Under the pieces are notes generated by a model, which worked only from the letters and a program-made list of their open reading frames with translations, was not told the origin of the DNA and made no database searches. From Polytrichum commune (Eukaryota > Streptophyta > Polytrichopsida > Polytrichales > Polytrichaceae): a DNA stretch of 64,000 bases. Location: positions 41,374,258 to 41,438,257 of the forward strand of contig OX485805.1 in assembly GCA_950295325.1 (NCBI GenBank), written 5' to 3'. The translations under genes were made by a program, and so were the position numbers. Below are positions 12,002-25,034 of this stretch, piece after piece (within the stretch, counting starts at the first letter, position 1; each line of letters begins with the position of its first letter).

Positions 12002-13762
12002 CACTTTTTGCAACAGCAACTGCTAGTAATAGCGTTGTGGTTGGTTTCCTAACACTTAACAAGGGGTAGTGAAGAGTGAAATTAATATCTTATAAGTCGG
12101 TTGTTGATTCATCCCAATTTGAGTTTATTAGACTAACTTTGGGTATGTACTTTTGATTTATATTTTATTGTAGCCAAAATGACAATTACCCGGGCTCTAT
12201 AACAATAATCAACATTTTCACCCCGCTCTTGCCGAGTTTGTCCGACCCCTCGGTAGATTTTATGAACGTTCACCCAATGTTGGGTCGGGGCTATGTAGTT
12301 GCATTGTTTATAGTAAAATTGGTGGGCACACTTTTGGGGTGACTTACTGTTCATTGTATTGTATTGTGGCTCATTAGCAATCATCGTCACTCATTGAAAT
12401 AGCATGGAACTTTATATTTGGGTGAAAGTTTTATATTTTGTGCATCTCCATATTCTTGAGTTACACATGAGACTTCAATGGAGTCTGTGTGATTTCATAC
12501 CATACCCAACTTTATGGATTTTCCTATTTTTCGTTTTTACCAATTATAAGATTCAACGAAGAGAATTCCTAACAATGGCGATTTCCAACTTTGTTGACGT
12601 CTTAGAAAAAACATCTTGAATTTTAGATTCAACGTTGTCCATGTCGGACATATTTGAACTAGATATAACTTTGTTGCGAATCTTTTAGATGCACAACATT
12701 TTTCATTCATCTTTATTAGTGTAATTTACAACGCAAACCTCCAATGTTACATATTGTGGGTTGGAATATCCAAAGAAAGTATCCATGATGTTTTTAAACT
12801 CAGTTTCCTCATTTATAGTACAACCCACATTCTTTACAAGAAACAATGTACATGCCTTGCTCGGATTTTGTTTCCCCTCACCTCCTAGGGGTTACATTGG
12901 GAGAGAGTGCACATGAGGTATTTATAGGCTTGTTGTTGATTCATCCAAATTCAATCCCGACTAAATCAGGATTTTTGTTTCACCGTTATTTGGATTTGAA
13001 ATTGCCTAAAACTAGAAATCTATGCTCTCTACATAACAATCAACATTTTCACCCTCTCACTTGGTAGGTGCTACGAAACATCACCCTCCCCCACAAATGT
13101 CTTGTGGTAGTTCACAATTAAACAAATTGGGTCGTTAATCTTAAACATTAGATTAGGGCCATGGCTAGATTTTATGTCTATTTTCCTTTGAGTCCCCCCC
13201 CCCCCCCCTGAATTTGTGATTGATTTATCTCACTTAAGTTTCACTACATTGATTGTGGGCCACATTATTAACAAAGTATTCAATAAAAACAATTGGGGAT
13301 GTATTATGAAGCATTAGATATGAACATTGTAGGTTACGATATTTATATTGGGTTGAAGTAGTGTGTGTGGAGAGCATTTACAACAACTCCTTTTAAGCTA
13401 TTGTATCCATGGAAAGAGCATTTCAAAGATAGACTTCGGTTTTGGTCCTCGAACAAGTTAGTTGTGTTTCATAAATGACCTGAGTAGGTGGATGAATCGA
13501 TCATTGTCACATCGTTTATGACATGAATATGAAGCTAATTAAGTGTCCACTTTTGTGGACCATTAGGGAGGAGCTACACGGTCTATTGTATTGAGTGTTA
13601 TGGATTCTTTTTGTCTTGCTTAGTACTAATTATAAACTGCCCGTGTAGTGTCACCAATACTAAATGTAAACCTAACATTATTTGTCATTCCTTGTAAAAT
13701 TTTTGGGGGATATAGATCTACGATGTTACAATTATTGTCACTGACTAAGTGATTTGCATCCA
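12002..13762. other. Non-coding part of block C
   Basis: Aligns to 28634-30394. It contains a C-run of about 15 at 13194-13208 (10 or fewer in copy 2). The 85-codon ORF on the minus strand at 12133-12390 has an equal-length counterpart, but conservation is that of the whole block and no domain is recognisable. Confidence 0.5.
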
Positions 13763-13888
13763 AATTTTAAGAAAGAATTTAATTACATAAATGCCAGGAT
13801 TGCAAAATATACCAAAGTCAAAGTCGTTGAACCGAAAGTAAGTTGGGATGACGGTACTTGCAAACTTATTCATAAGGAAGATCCTTAG
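13763..13888 (+). pseudogene. Recurrent 41-codon exon-like segment, copy 1
   Basis: Reads NF..EFNYINA..AKYTK, then EPKVSWDDGTCKLIHKE and a stop. Four other copies in this window keep the same frame and length. The source protein is not recognised; probably a relic exon carried by block C. Confidence 0.45.
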
Positions 13889-14468
13889 AAAGGTTACCAC
13901 ACTGACATAAAACACCATACGGCATTAAATACAATATTTAGTGTACTTACAACCCGCCCCTTACCAATATTCCCATCATTGTTGTTCCTTTTGTGGCTGG
14001 CAAGTCCACATAGGTGGTGTTTGAGTGGAGGTTTGTGTTTTGGTTAGTGGGTGTTGGTGTTTGCGGGTGGAGGTTACCACAAAGTGTTATGATGATTGGT
14101 TCTGGTTGCTATGGCTTTCTCTGCGGTAGTATGAGCCCAAAATGGTTGCTCATATTTGTTTTATGCTTAGAATTTACTTAGAATTGCATTTGGAGTGTTA
14201 TTGAAACAATCAAAAGTATAAAAAGAGTGAGGCTTGGTGTGGATTTATGTTTAGGCCTTAAGCCTATTTTGTGTGGTGAAGTAGAAGCTTAGTGACATTA
14301 GGGAGTGTTTTGGTTAAGTGAGTAGTGTTTGATGAAGCAAGGGGAAGGGCCTTGGACTTTAATGTTTGATTTAGAACATGTTCTTGTTGGTTTAGGGGGT
14401 GAGGGTTTAGTGGATAGGATAAGGTCCTACTAAGTAGGAGAAGGTGAAGGGGTTGTGGTCTTGGGTGT

Positions 14469-14504
14469 CCCTCTCCTCTCCTCTCTCTCTCCCTCCTCTC
14501 TTGG
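14469..14504 (+). repeat. CT-rich simple repeat
   Basis: Pyrimidine tract of CTCTC and CCTCT units within the solo LTR. Confidence 0.8.
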
Positions 14505-14612
14505 AGTGTGAGCTCTTAGAGCTAAGAATATATGTGGGAATTAAGTAAGGGCTTAGGGGAATTAGTGGGCTTAGGTGGGTTAATTAGTTAGGAGTTTTGT
14601 TAGAATTAGGTA

Positions 14613-14866
14613 GACAGCCGAGCTGCTGTGGTGTGGACTGGGCAGAAGCTGCTGTTGTGGGACTAGGCAGCCGAGCTGCTGTGGTGTGGACTAGGCAGAA
14701 GTTGTGTTGTGGGACTAGGCAGAAGCTGTTGTTGTGGACCGGGCAGCCAAGCTGTTGTTGTGGGATTGGGCAGAGCTGCTGCGGTGTGGACTGGGCAGAA
14801 GCTGTTGTGGTGTGGACTGGGCAGCCAAACCGTTGTTGTGGGACTGGGCAGCCAAGCTGCTGGAAT
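14613..14866 (+). repeat. Minisatellite, units of about 27-30 bp
   Basis: About nine imperfect units of the type GGGCAGCCGAGCTGCTGTG then GTGTGGACT. The array opens long ORFs in several frames on both strands, which is a composition effect and not evidence of coding. Confidence 0.8.
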
Positions 14867-15515
14867 TGGTGGACGGGTATGGAAGCGAGCATGGACCATT
14901 GGCGAATTGGCCGGGCTTGGGGAAGGCCCAAATGCACTAATGGCGTTTTAAATGGTAGGCTATGTAATTAGGGATTTACATGTTGGTTTGTAATTAGCTT
15001 AGGAATAAGGAGAAGAGCATTTTTCAATGCTTGTATTCTTATTATGAAATAAAATAATGTGCAAGAATTAATGGGAATCGAAATGGAGTTTTACGAAGAT
15101 TGGTAAAAGGGAGTTATGTGAACATGAATGTGATCCCCATTCCCTCACCCGGAGTAGGACGCTTAAGGGTGGGTGGTTTGGCCTCACAGGTAGGCAAGGG
15201 TCTCCTTCAGTTTATGTTGGTTGGTATGGGTTGTTGTTCGGCTAATATGCCGTGTTGTTTGGTTGGTATGGGGTGGCTTAAAACCAAAACCACTAAAAAC
15301 ATAGCATTTGCGATTCAAAATATGCATCAAACATTCAATGTCAGCACACATTTGTCCTCGTATACCTTTTAAAAGACCAAAACCCACAAAAAGAAAGATG
15401 TCCATCAACAATCAAACAACACCACACGTTTGACCTTCTACTCTTCATAAGGCCAAAAATCAAAAAAGAAGAAGCTTGAAGGCCTCTTCTTTATGCTGCA
15501 AACAAATATTGTCCA

Positions 15516-15659
15516 AATTTTATGAAAGTATTTAATCACATAAATGTTACGATTGCAACATATACCAAACTAAAAGTGGACGAACTGAAAGTAAGTTGGG
15601 ATGACGGTGCTTGCGAAGTTATTCATAAGGAACATCATAAGAAAGGTAATGACACTTAA
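15516..15659 (+). pseudogene. Recurrent 41-codon exon-like segment, copy 2
   Basis: Same segment as at 13763, reading VKVSWDDG-like residues (LKVSWDDGACEVIHKE). Here the usual TAG is AAG, so the frame runs six codons further to TAA at 15657, inside a MITE end. Confidence 0.45.
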
Positions 15660-16560
15660 TACAATATTTAGTGTACTTCGTGTGAGAGGGTCACCGAGTA
15701 AGTGACAAGTTCTCATTTATGGTAAGGTATAAATTTGGAAAACAATGATTGATTGCTACTCGTGCACCAGTAGACTAGGAGTAGAATGATTCTTATGTAG
15801 ACCCTAACTGACTAATGGTAAAATAAGTGATCTGAAAAGGATGCACTGATTGGTCGGATACGTCCTATTTCACGCCACTTGAGATCAGTTTTGGGTGCCA
15901 TAGAGTTAATTGTTTTATGAGCATTCCTATGCAAAGTAGGATATAATAATGTTGAAATTAGGGAGACTCTATTATACAACTAGGGAGTTCGACTTACTTG
16001 TGTTGTTGAGAAAATGCAACAAATTATTTACAGGGAATAAAACTACGAAACAACTTGCCAATTCCTCATCATTTCCTCACCTCCGTCTCTGCAAGAAGAT
16101 TGCACAAATCTCAGCTTCTTCTCACCGTCAATTGTAGTTGTCCCTTGAGATTCACTTTCAGTCTGGAGCATTCTTGATTACACGCAAGCGTGGAGTGCAG
16201 CATAGCCTACCTTGAATTTGATGCACAAAAGTTTGTTTTGGTGTTTCCAAGGCAGACGGTGTCGCATGCCAAGGCTTTTTCAATGGCCTTACACCTTCGT
16301 GTTGCCTGGCAATGACCAGGTCGTCAACACAGGTCTCTTGCGGATGAGATGAGCTTGAGGACCAGGTCCGGCGGAGATGGAGATGCTGTGTAACTTACGC
16401 CTAATTACTGGGAGTGGCAGTCGGCAACACTGCCCTGTGTTTATCGAGGCCCTGTGATGGCGGCCAAGAACTTTCCTGATGAGTTTTGTATGATTTTTCA
16501 CATCGTGGGAAGCCTCATCTCGATCGAGGAGCAGGTTTGGAATTTGCTACGGTGGGTGGC
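15660..16560. other. Non-coding end of block C copy 1
   Basis: Aligns to 31210-31780 and 32764-33445; the empty site of the pogo element lies near 16225. A stretch at 16497-16596 reads GSLISIEEQVWNLLRWVAEN in one frame and is preserved in copy 2, so it may be another exon relic of unknown origin. Confidence 0.45.
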
Positions 16561-16689
16561 AGAGAACACTCAACAGAGGCTGAATACTCAATTAGTTTGA
16601 ATGCGTATGAATACATGTGAAAGTAGACAACATTACCTAAAATATTATGAAATATACATACTAAATCAGCACATTAATTTAAGTGTCAT

Positions 16690-17062
16690 TTTAGAACGAC
16701 GAAGACAAATTCAAATTGTAACTCACAAAAATTATATCCTCAGTGGTACTGAGGGTTTTGTAATATTTTTGACTTCCAAGTCAATTACATGCTTTATTGA
16801 GGGTGTCACTTTGATAATGAAACCCCAAATAATTGCTTATTTACTCAATGGAAGTGAACATATATATATTGGATTTTGAGCCTTGAGAGTGAAGTGCACT
16901 CAATATGGGATTTGTAGTCAAGCAACCTCCAAGGATGCAAGGGCAATGTTTTTTTCAAAGTTGGGCGGGGCGGGCAGTAGAGTTCGGTCGGATTCAAAAA
17001 TATCCCAAGAGGGCTGCCCCCGCCCGGATTTGACACCCCCCAAAGTTCGTAGGGGGGTGTTT
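16690..17062 (+). repeat. R1 repeat family copy
   Basis: Carries GTGCACTCAATATGGG and a GC-rich right end with GGGGGGTGTTTAATGTC. It lies between blocks C and D and is absent from the equivalent junction at 33445-33490. Confidence 0.7.
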
Positions 17063-18176
17063 AATGTCTGCCCGAGACAACCCATACATTGGTTTCTTGG
17101 AGACAAGGGTTTAGGAATCCAACAAGGATCGAGTGTATTGTTGGGTTCGCCCAAATCGTGTGTTAGCCAACCTCTTGTCATGGCCAAAACTTAGGACTAA
17201 TCCTGCTCTCTTTCATCATCTAAGGTAAATGTGCCTAATTCGGTTACTTATCTTAATTGCACACCTTTGTGTGGGTGGTATGTGGTAAGGTGGGACTTTT
17301 CAAAAATGGATACCAAAATAATTAACAAGCGCTTCAAAGAGATTGGACTACGTGTTCTAAATATGATAACCATTTTAAGCTCAGTAGTCAACATAATTTG
17401 TGTGCTTGGGGAGGGGGGGGGGGCTATATGACCATTTAATGCGCACAAGTATGACAACTGCAAGTGACCACTAGAATCTTGTGTAGGCCTTGATTTTGCT
17501 ATGAGATTGAGAAGGGTTGATTGCCAATGCTTTCGTAAATACAAAAAAAACTCCCTATGTCTTTTTGTGAATTTAGATAGGCTCTCTCAATTACCAATTA
17601 TAGTAGTAGGTAGTCAGTTTGTAGTGACAATGAGTGCATAAGAATATGTGCATTTTGAAGTTGAGGTTGATCTAAGTCATCCTTATGTTCAATTGAGGAA
17701 GATATATTGAATGTACCTGGTGCATCATAGGTTTCTAAAATCATTGAGGATGATTAAGAAATTAGTAAAGTGGTAGTTCCTAATGTTTTATTTTCTCAAG
17801 TGCGAGAAGCAATGGCAACCCTATCTACACCTATAGAACAACGTCAATGAACTCAAGACAAAGCTTTTGTCTTTACAAAAATCCATCATTGTTTTATGTA
17901 CTCAAGAGTCTCATCAAACAACAATAGACTCTTATTTTGGTCACTAAGTAAGTGTAAGTTTTCAAAAAAATCAAAAAATAAAATAAAAATGTGAAGACAT
18001 TTAGAAGTGTTACTAATGAATTTATTTTCATCATGTAATTGTTACTCTCATAAGTGTTATTGTTTTTATTTTAAAAATCCATCCTCTATAACTAGTATTG
18101 TATTAGAATTCCATAAGTGTTACAAATTATATACTCGTGAAAGGTAACATTTAGAGAGGCAAGATCTCATCTGTAG

Positions 18177-19497
18177 CTCGGGGGGGGCACTCCCTTGTAT
18201 ATTTTGCATACACCTGCGATAATGACCTATTAAAATGGGGGCTATTTACCTATGAGAAAGGATTATAAGGGATGCTAATTTTTGAAATAATGGTAAATTG
18301 TTGTGATTATTTGCACCCTATTGGTAATTATAAATTCTTGGATGGTTGATTTTATGGTACCCTATATTACTTATATGTAATCTTTTTCCCCTGATTGCCC
18401 CCATTCCTTAAAGTGTATGATACAGTAGAATTCTCGTTAGAAGCACGTGTACAGAGTAAGAGAAACAAACATTTACTAGGGTTTAGGATTCAGGGTCACA
18501 CTGAAGTCCGGGCAAAGCAAAACACTAAACAATAACAACAAAAGATTGTAATTACATGTCATTAAGCAACACGAGCCAACGAATAAAAGTTGTGTTGGAT
18601 AACACAATTAGAAACCTTGAGGTCTTAGGGAACAGGCCAACCACATTTGTCTCAAAGTCACATTTACAAGGTTTGCAGAAGCCCTACAATTGATGCCTTG
18701 ATCTTCCAATCCTACACATTGGAGGAAAATCCCACGCCATGCAAGCAAAATCCACCTAAACTAGCTAGGCTACCATTTACACATGTGGGAGATATGAGGG
18801 TACTCGAACTGAAATGACTACTACAGATTTCAAGGTATACTAATGATCATTCAGCCCTTTTTCCAAATTATATCTCCGCATGTGTGAGATAGTACAAATT
18901 TAGCAGGTTTTATTTTTTATTTGAAATGAACTCACTCAATGAGTTTGCATCTACCTCATCTAAGGTGTAGATTTTGCTAGTTGATTCATACACTAGAGAC
19001 ACAGTTGAGATAATAGCATCCACATCAACCCAAACACAGTCACTCTCAACATACTTATATTTGTTGAGACCTGGCAGTTTTTTGAACCAATGGAGGTAAG
19101 CCATAGCAGTTGGGAAGAGCGTTTCTCTATTTCCGTTCTAGACTGCACGTTTTCATCAAGTCAATGGGTTGCCAACAATTGCCCCACTTAGTACCAACCT
19201 TCACCCTTATCTTTTGAACCCTTCCTATATAGAACATGCCATATTTTGGTGGCAAAGTATTTAATTTTTGAAACTATCGCTTTTTCTCCATGCTATTTTA
19301 TATGTACCACTTAGGTAATTTAATCATGTTTTGTCAAATGCTATATTACATATAATCATGTTTCACAATCCCAGAGCACCCTATACTACATCTAATAATT
19401 TTACAAATTTTACGAGAAATTTTTATACAAGACCCTATATTTTATCGCACGTAGTTCCTACGTTTTTCGCCAGTGCCCCCCCCCCCCCCCCCCCGAG
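18177..19497. mobile_element. 1321-bp hAT-like element with polyG/polyC termini
   Basis: Flanked by the 8-bp TSD ATCTGTAG (18169-18176 and 19498-19505). The inverted block D copy has this site once and uninterrupted (51857-51864). Terminal inverted repeats are CTCGGGGGGGGCACT on the left and its complement on the right, where the C-run has grown to about 19. A minus-strand ORF (19104-18910) resembles one in the related element at 26765-28625. Confidence 0.9.
18910..19104 (-). pseudogene. Transposon-borne ORF remnant
   Basis: Sixty-four codons including W-F, VWVDVDAIIS and YESTSKIYTLDE. The pattern WxxxD..IIx..xxxY...S..Y.L matches the ORF at 28088-28303 in a sister element, at a similar distance from the right terminus (about 590 and 540 bp). 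Probably the last exon of the autonomous parent's protein; family not identified. Confidence 0.45.
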
Positions 19498-21110
19498 ATC
19501 TGTAGATTCTCACTATGTAAGTCAAGCCCAAGGTTTGTGAATCTTGTGTTCAATAAATTAGCCGTAAAAGGCATAGGTTGGCCAATGTTTTATTTGAGGC
19601 GTATGTATGGGGTGCCAACTTTGTATGGCCTACCTCCATCCATGAAGTTAAGTGAAGTGAAGTGAAACGATATTGATTTTAACGTTTAGGGCGTCAAAAA
19701 AGCTAATGTAATTGAAAGTACATCATGATGGTTCCAAACCAATTAATTGTCTATAGTGGGGGAATGCGGTAGCTTCCGTGACATAGAGGCTAATATCAAC
19801 TTGATGATTCAATTGAAAGAAAGACTTGAAACTCCCTAGAACTACACTCTTACACAATGATGAAAATTTATGTCTAATGAGATTATAAAAGAGCATTCCA
19901 TCACAAAATGTGCCATGTTTTCAATTGCATCATATGAAGTATGACCGTCATTCCTGATGGTAGATGCACTTGTCCATCACAATCATTAAGTGTCCATCAA
20001 ATAGAGCATCCCAACTTGGAACATTTGCTATGGGTTGTTGGGGGGGGGGGGTCAAGCAAATCCCAAAATGCGACCCTGAAGTGCATGGTGATACACCATC
20101 CAAGAGCTTACTACCCAACTGTAAATGGCGGCACTTGATACAATATTTGGTATGTCCCTCAAATTTGAACTCTTGGTCTTACCCAAGAAACTAAACATGC
20201 AATTCATCTCGGTACTAGGAATTAGGGAGAGAGGGAATTAATCATCCATCCAGCATAAAAACTTGATCTCTACATAGGTTTGTTGTCAATTCATCTCAAA
20301 TGACTCCCGAGTAGATTATTTTGGGGCCTTTGAAGCTAATTTCAGTGTCAAATCAATTAAACAAATGTAACCTCCATGTTGCAAATTATTTTAGGGCTTT
20401 TATGTTGGATGAATGAGTATACACTTATATACATAATTCCTTCTCTTCGGGAGTTTATGGGTAACTTCTATCATTTGTATCATTTTGTATCATAACATTA
20501 TAGAGCTCAGTATGTACAGTGGTTGGGCAGGAAATAACCCAAATTTTATCGTAATTATACTTGGTTTATTCACACATCATAGCACTGTACTGACAAATTC
20601 ATGCTAAAGACTTGGGTGAGGCAATGTATTGATATTATTAGAATGGAACAATTGATACCGGTTGAATAATGCTATGTGCCACTAGGTGGGGCCATGAATA
20701 AACCAAATTATATATGGAGTTATATTTTATTTATCCTATCAACACAACATATTCAAACTTGACAAACTCACTATATTCGTTAATCGGAGACTTTGAAAAG
20801 TCTCAAAATAAATGCAAATGGTTTAATATTTGGTCCAATTTCTTATTCTGATGACATATATTTGTGCCAAATTGGTTAGTGTCGCCCATGTGAATGAGTT
20901 TATTAAGTCACATTGAATATATATGTTTTTGTTTTTCTTGTTTTTTATTTGAAAACCATGCCCTTAAGTACTCTCAAAATCATTAGAAAGTGTCCAATTA
21001 CCATATATAGTGATTGATGCAATGCCATTATTATATTAGAACAGAATAATTGCTAGCATTTGAATTATATTATGTGATCTTCCTTCCTCAATATATCTAT
21101 ATATTGTGCT

Positions 21111-21317
21111 TGTGATGAGAGGCATCAATATGAGCACATCAAGCGGAGGGCTAGGCTATGTGGGGGGTCCAATGGCACCTTCATACATACACAATAGAAT
21201 TAATCAAAAAATTATGGGGATCAATTGGCATCACATTGTCTTAATGATCTCTTGTTTGAATGTAACTGGAAAATGTTGGAGGGCTTCTTTGAGTTTTAGG
21301 CGCAGACATGTTTTATC
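21111..21317. other. Short non-coding stretch left of polyG element
   Basis: Lies beyond the end of the inverted block D match. Its last eight bases are the left TSD of the following element. No gene seen. Confidence 0.4.
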
Positions 21318-21964
21318 CTCGGGGGGGGGGGGGGGGGAGGAGGGGGGGTCGATGCCTCTTATATTAATGCATACACGTGCGTTGAGGACCTGTTTATCCG
21401 GGGGCTATTTACTTTGTAAAAAAGATCACAAGGTATGGTATTCTTCAAAATAAAGGTAAATGCTTGTAATTTAATACACCCTATAAGTAATTATAATTTA
21501 TTATAGGAATCATTTAAAAATACCTTATTTTACTTATACTGCCAAAGAAAATTGGAAAGAAGATTGTGATTCAAACAATGTGTTGAAATTTTCCCTCCCG
21601 GCACATAGATAGAGAACACTAACTCCACATTGGATGCATTGGTTCAATAAAGTTAAGGCCAGCCAACCTGCGAAGTCATCCATCCAAGCTTCTTCAACAT
21701 AAAATTACCTCTTTTCATCCACTAGCACAAACCCTACCCTAGACCTGCTACCCCTAGGAATTATTTCCACGTTATTTTACATGTACTGACTAGATAAAAG
21801 AGCCCGTTACATGCCATGGTATTTTTCATGTAATCATGTTTCATTATTTAAAAACCCCCTATATTATATGTACGTTTTTGCAAAATTTATCTACAATGAA
21901 TTAATCAGACCTTATTTTTTTATCGCACGTTGTTTCTACGATTTTCACAGGTGACCTCCCCAAG
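21318..21964. mobile_element. 647-bp hAT-like MITE with polyG terminus
   Basis: TSD GTTTTATC at 21310-21317 and 21965-21972. The left end CTCGGG continues into a run of about 17 G; the right end is degraded (CAGGTGACCTCCCCAAG). Internal landmarks shared with 18177-19497 include CATACACGTGCG, GGGGGCTATTTAC and, near the right end, ATCGCACGT. No ORF of note. Confidence 0.82.
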
Positions 21965-21972
21965 GTTTTATC

Positions 21973-23576
21973 TTTGTATGTCTAAGAATATTCTCATTAT
22001 CTTTGCCATCTATGTGCACATGCATCTCTTTGCTCCTCTCACCACTTGTGTACTCCTTACATAGAATCAAACTTACGAAAGAACTCAACTTTTGTCAAAG
22101 TTTTTTGCCCCAAAGTAAAGAAAATTGACCTCCTTCCCTGATTTTGTTTTTAGCTTACTAACCCAAGTGTTGGAGTGGCAAATATGGAGACTCCATCAAG
22201 AAACTTGACTCGCTCCCCACTTTTGGTGAATGTTCAATTAACTCTTATGCACATGGAAAGCCCAGTGCTTGGTACATATGAAGCAGTTGAAGTTCAATAC
22301 CGCAATGAAATTAGAGGAATTAAGAGAATAACCTCAAATCAATCAAAAGAATACCCATAAAAATATCAACATGTAACCGGTTGGACTTGGAAACACTAGG
22401 ATCTTGACCAGTTATGCCCAAAAATCTCCTCAAATACTAGAGTTATCCATAAAGTCCCTCGAAGAGGTATGAAACCGTGCGTTTGGTCTCGTGCGTAAAG
22501 CTGTGATTTGGGCTCGGCATCATTAGGTGCCCCTTCTTAAGTGCTCCAGAATGTTCCGGGCCTAGGGAGATGTGTCCCTTATTAAAGTTACATAATATGT
22601 GTGAAGTCATGGGGCCAAAATCTGAGAGAGGGAATTATCGGAGACGAGCATACCCATCATTCATCCAACATAAGAACCTTGAAATACTATGCAGCATGGA
22701 GGTTACTTGTTTTAGTTGGTTTGAAACCGGAATCAACTTTAAAGACCCAAAATGCACTAAATATAATATTTAGTTTCACTTACTATTTGGAATTGCGCAA
22801 GGCTATATCTATTTATTGTATATCTCATATTTAGTAACTTTGTGAATGGTATGGCTTATTGTGTGGACTTGAGGTTCCAAGATACTACTCAAGAAAGTCA
22901 TATTCACTATTTGCCACCTGAAGAGATGATGGGTTGTGTGAACGTGTTTGTTATTGTTGCGTAAGTATGTGCTCTTACTTGTTTACTGTAATAAATTTGG
23001 TGCATTATTATAATTACTATTACAATGAAAGCCAATATATTGGATGTTTGAAATATGTTGGGAAACTATAATTTCTTTCTTTCTTCTCTTAAGTGTTAAT
23101 CTCATTGTTTAAAATTAATTGTTTATTGAGCCAATCATCATGTATCCGCTTACAGAGAACCTAATCATTTTGCGACAACCAATTTCAAACCCCAATGCTT
23201 GAATGACACATGCCCCCCCTCACAGTATTTGAATTCCCACAACCAAAGAGAAGAAAAAGATTATTGTTAGTGACACTAATGAGCTTGTTTAGTATAGACT
23301 CGGAGGTTGGAAGCTTGAAGAATTGGAGCCTCCATGTCAACATGGGAATCTTACTCGTGCTCACTTGCTCAAGTCCACTCCACCACTTGAGTTTTCAACT
23401 CATAAGCTTCACCTTTTTATGGGGCCTTACAATGCTTAGATGGTGCCTTGATGGATCCCATGGGAAACGTCTATGACAAGCACTTGGTCGAAATTTCAAG
23501 CTACCTCGTGGAGGTCACTTGGGAGGAGTATTGAGAGTTCAAGGTATTGTTTTGTGGGTAATGGGTAATGAGTAGT
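21973..23576. other. Unassigned DNA with a dispersed repeat
   Basis: 22610-22990 belongs to a dispersed family also at 35930-36370 and, partly, 20215, 38890 and 50945 (landmark TCATCCAACATAA). It contains one half of the TA-flanked MITE near 22755. The 88-codon ORF at 23210-23476 shows no domain. Confidence 0.4.
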
Positions 23577-24213
23577 GTGTGTGGAAAGCACTTACAATAA
23601 GCTAAGTGTCCACTTTTGTGGACCATTAGGGAGGAGTTACACTGACTATTGTATTGAGTGTTATGGATTCTTTTTTTCTTGCTCAATACTAATTATAAAC
23701 TACCCGTGTAGTGCATGTCACCAATACAAAATGTAAACCTAACATTATTTGTCATTCCTTGTAAAAACATTTGGGGATATAGATCTACGATGTTGCAATT
23801 ATTGTCAGTGACTAAGTGATTTGCATCCAAATTTTAAGAAAGAATTTCATTACATAAATGCCAGGATTGCAAAATATACCAAACTCAAAGTCGATGAACC
23901 AAAAGTAAGTTGGGATGACGGTACTTGCGAACTTATTCATAAGGAACATCTTTAGAAAGGTAACCACACTGACATAAAATACCATACGACATTAAATACA
24001 ATATTTAATGTACTTACAACCCGCCCCTTACCAATATTTCCATCATCGTTTTTCTTTTGTGGGGCCTTACAATGCTTAGATGGTGCCTTGATGGATCCCA
24101 TGGGAAACGTCTATGACAAGCACTTGGTCGAAATTTCAAGCGACCTCGTGGAGGTCTCTTGGGAGAAGTATTGAGAGTTCAAGGTGTTGTTTTGTGGGTA
24201 GTGGGTAATGAGT
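23420..24213 (+). repeat. Block C partial copy between 153-bp direct repeats
   Basis: 23420-23576 and 24061-24213 are near-identical (start GGGGCCTTACAATGCTTAG). Between them, 23577-24060 matches 13355-14010 and 29990-30625 of block C. This is either a partial tandem duplication or an insertion that duplicated its flank. Confidence 0.7.
23830..23955 (+). pseudogene. Recurrent 41-codon exon-like segment, copy 3
   Basis: Same frame, length and stop as at 13763, reading EPKVSWDDGTCELIHKE. It lies inside the partial block C copy. Confidence 0.45.
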
Positions 24214-25034
24214 CCCAAGGTAATGGGCTTTCCCTTTTTTGGGGGTTCGTTATATTTTTCCTTTGTCATCCCATTCGGCTCTCAACTTAATCTCTAGGGT
24301 AAAGGAAACTTGAGCCACCCATGACACGAGGCAACATCATACATGTGAAAGATGGGGAAAGGACCCTTCATTCATACTTGCTCATGTGGAGGCCAATGTT
24401 CACATTTCTCTTAGGTAAGTAGGCCTTGTGTGGTCATGCTTTTAAATTGGACACCCAATCTAAATGGTGAATGGCAAGGCTTATAGTTAAGAACGGACAC
24501 AAAAAGAGAGATATATTACAACGAGATTTGACATGTGGAAATCGGTTATGGTATTTAATGTCATTGGCAAAGTGTCACTTATTTAATCATGAGGCTTATG
24601 CTTAGGTGACATGAATCCTCATTAGTGCAAACACGTGACACTTGACAGCAATAGCTCAATAAATTTCTTCATTTTGCATACAAAAAACATAAAATTTTCA
24701 TTTCAAGTACCTTAATGTGCTACGCTACAAATTATACTCTAAATAACAATAAGAATACTTTGAGTAACTACTTACATTGACATATCGTTGTCCATAATAT
24801 TCATTCAGTTGCTATCAACCGTTCCATTCTAATAACATCAACCACATGACTTCACCCAAATTTACCAGGCCAAATCTGCCAGTGTTATGCTCTCCTGGGA
24901 GAATAAACAAAATAGAACTCCAAATAGAATTTGGCTCATTCCCGCGCCACCAATGTACAACCGCACTTGGATAATGTGATGCCCTCCACTTCCGCATCTA
25001 CGCCGCTCCCGTCTCATAGTCTCTCGTAATTTTA
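24214..25034. other. Unassigned DNA
   Basis: 24811-24960 is distantly related, inverted, to 20515-20650 in block D. No gene is supported. Confidence 0.35.

Larger units (their letters stand above)
14130..15188 (+). mobile_element. Solo LTR, 1059 bp, family L
   Basis: Five-bp direct repeats GGTAG at 14125-14129 and 15189-15193. The paralogous site in block C copy 2 is empty (30758-30762). Ends read TATGAGCCC and GGCCTCACA, a short inverted pair of the LTR TG...CA type with one substitution. A second member at 26781-27856 on the minus strand has intact TG...CA. No primer-binding site or internal genes adjoin it, so it is a solo LTR. It contains a CT-rich tract and a GC-rich minisatellite, and a candidate polyadenylation region near 15046. 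Confidence 0.82.
11646..16560 (+). repeat. Block C, copy 1
   Basis: Direct paralogue of 26406-33445, starting at TGGAAGTATGTAACTTAAAG and ending at CTCAACAGAGGCT. It lacks the hAT-like and pogo elements of copy 2 and carries a 1059-bp LTR that copy 2 lacks. Parts recur at 23577-24060. Confidence 0.85.
17070..21110 (+). repeat. Block D, copy 1
   Basis: Partly repeated at 33450-33895 (direct) and nearly wholly at 50255-52825 (inverted). The inverted copy lacks the transposon at 18177-19497. The block contains G-runs near 17408 and 20040, and no convincing gene. Tandemly diverged units sit at 20515-20650 and 20670-20790. Confidence 0.85.

Noticed and set aside
12133-12390. 85-codon minus-strand ORF with an equal-length copy at 28766-29023
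   Set aside because: Similarity equals that of the surrounding non-coding block C, and differences include non-conservative residues. No domain recognised.
14584-14971. Overlapping ORFs of 68-124 codons on both strands
   Set aside because: They arise from the minisatellite at 14613-14866, which is open in several frames at once. The peptides are simple repeats, and the DNA lies in a solo LTR absent from block C copy 2.
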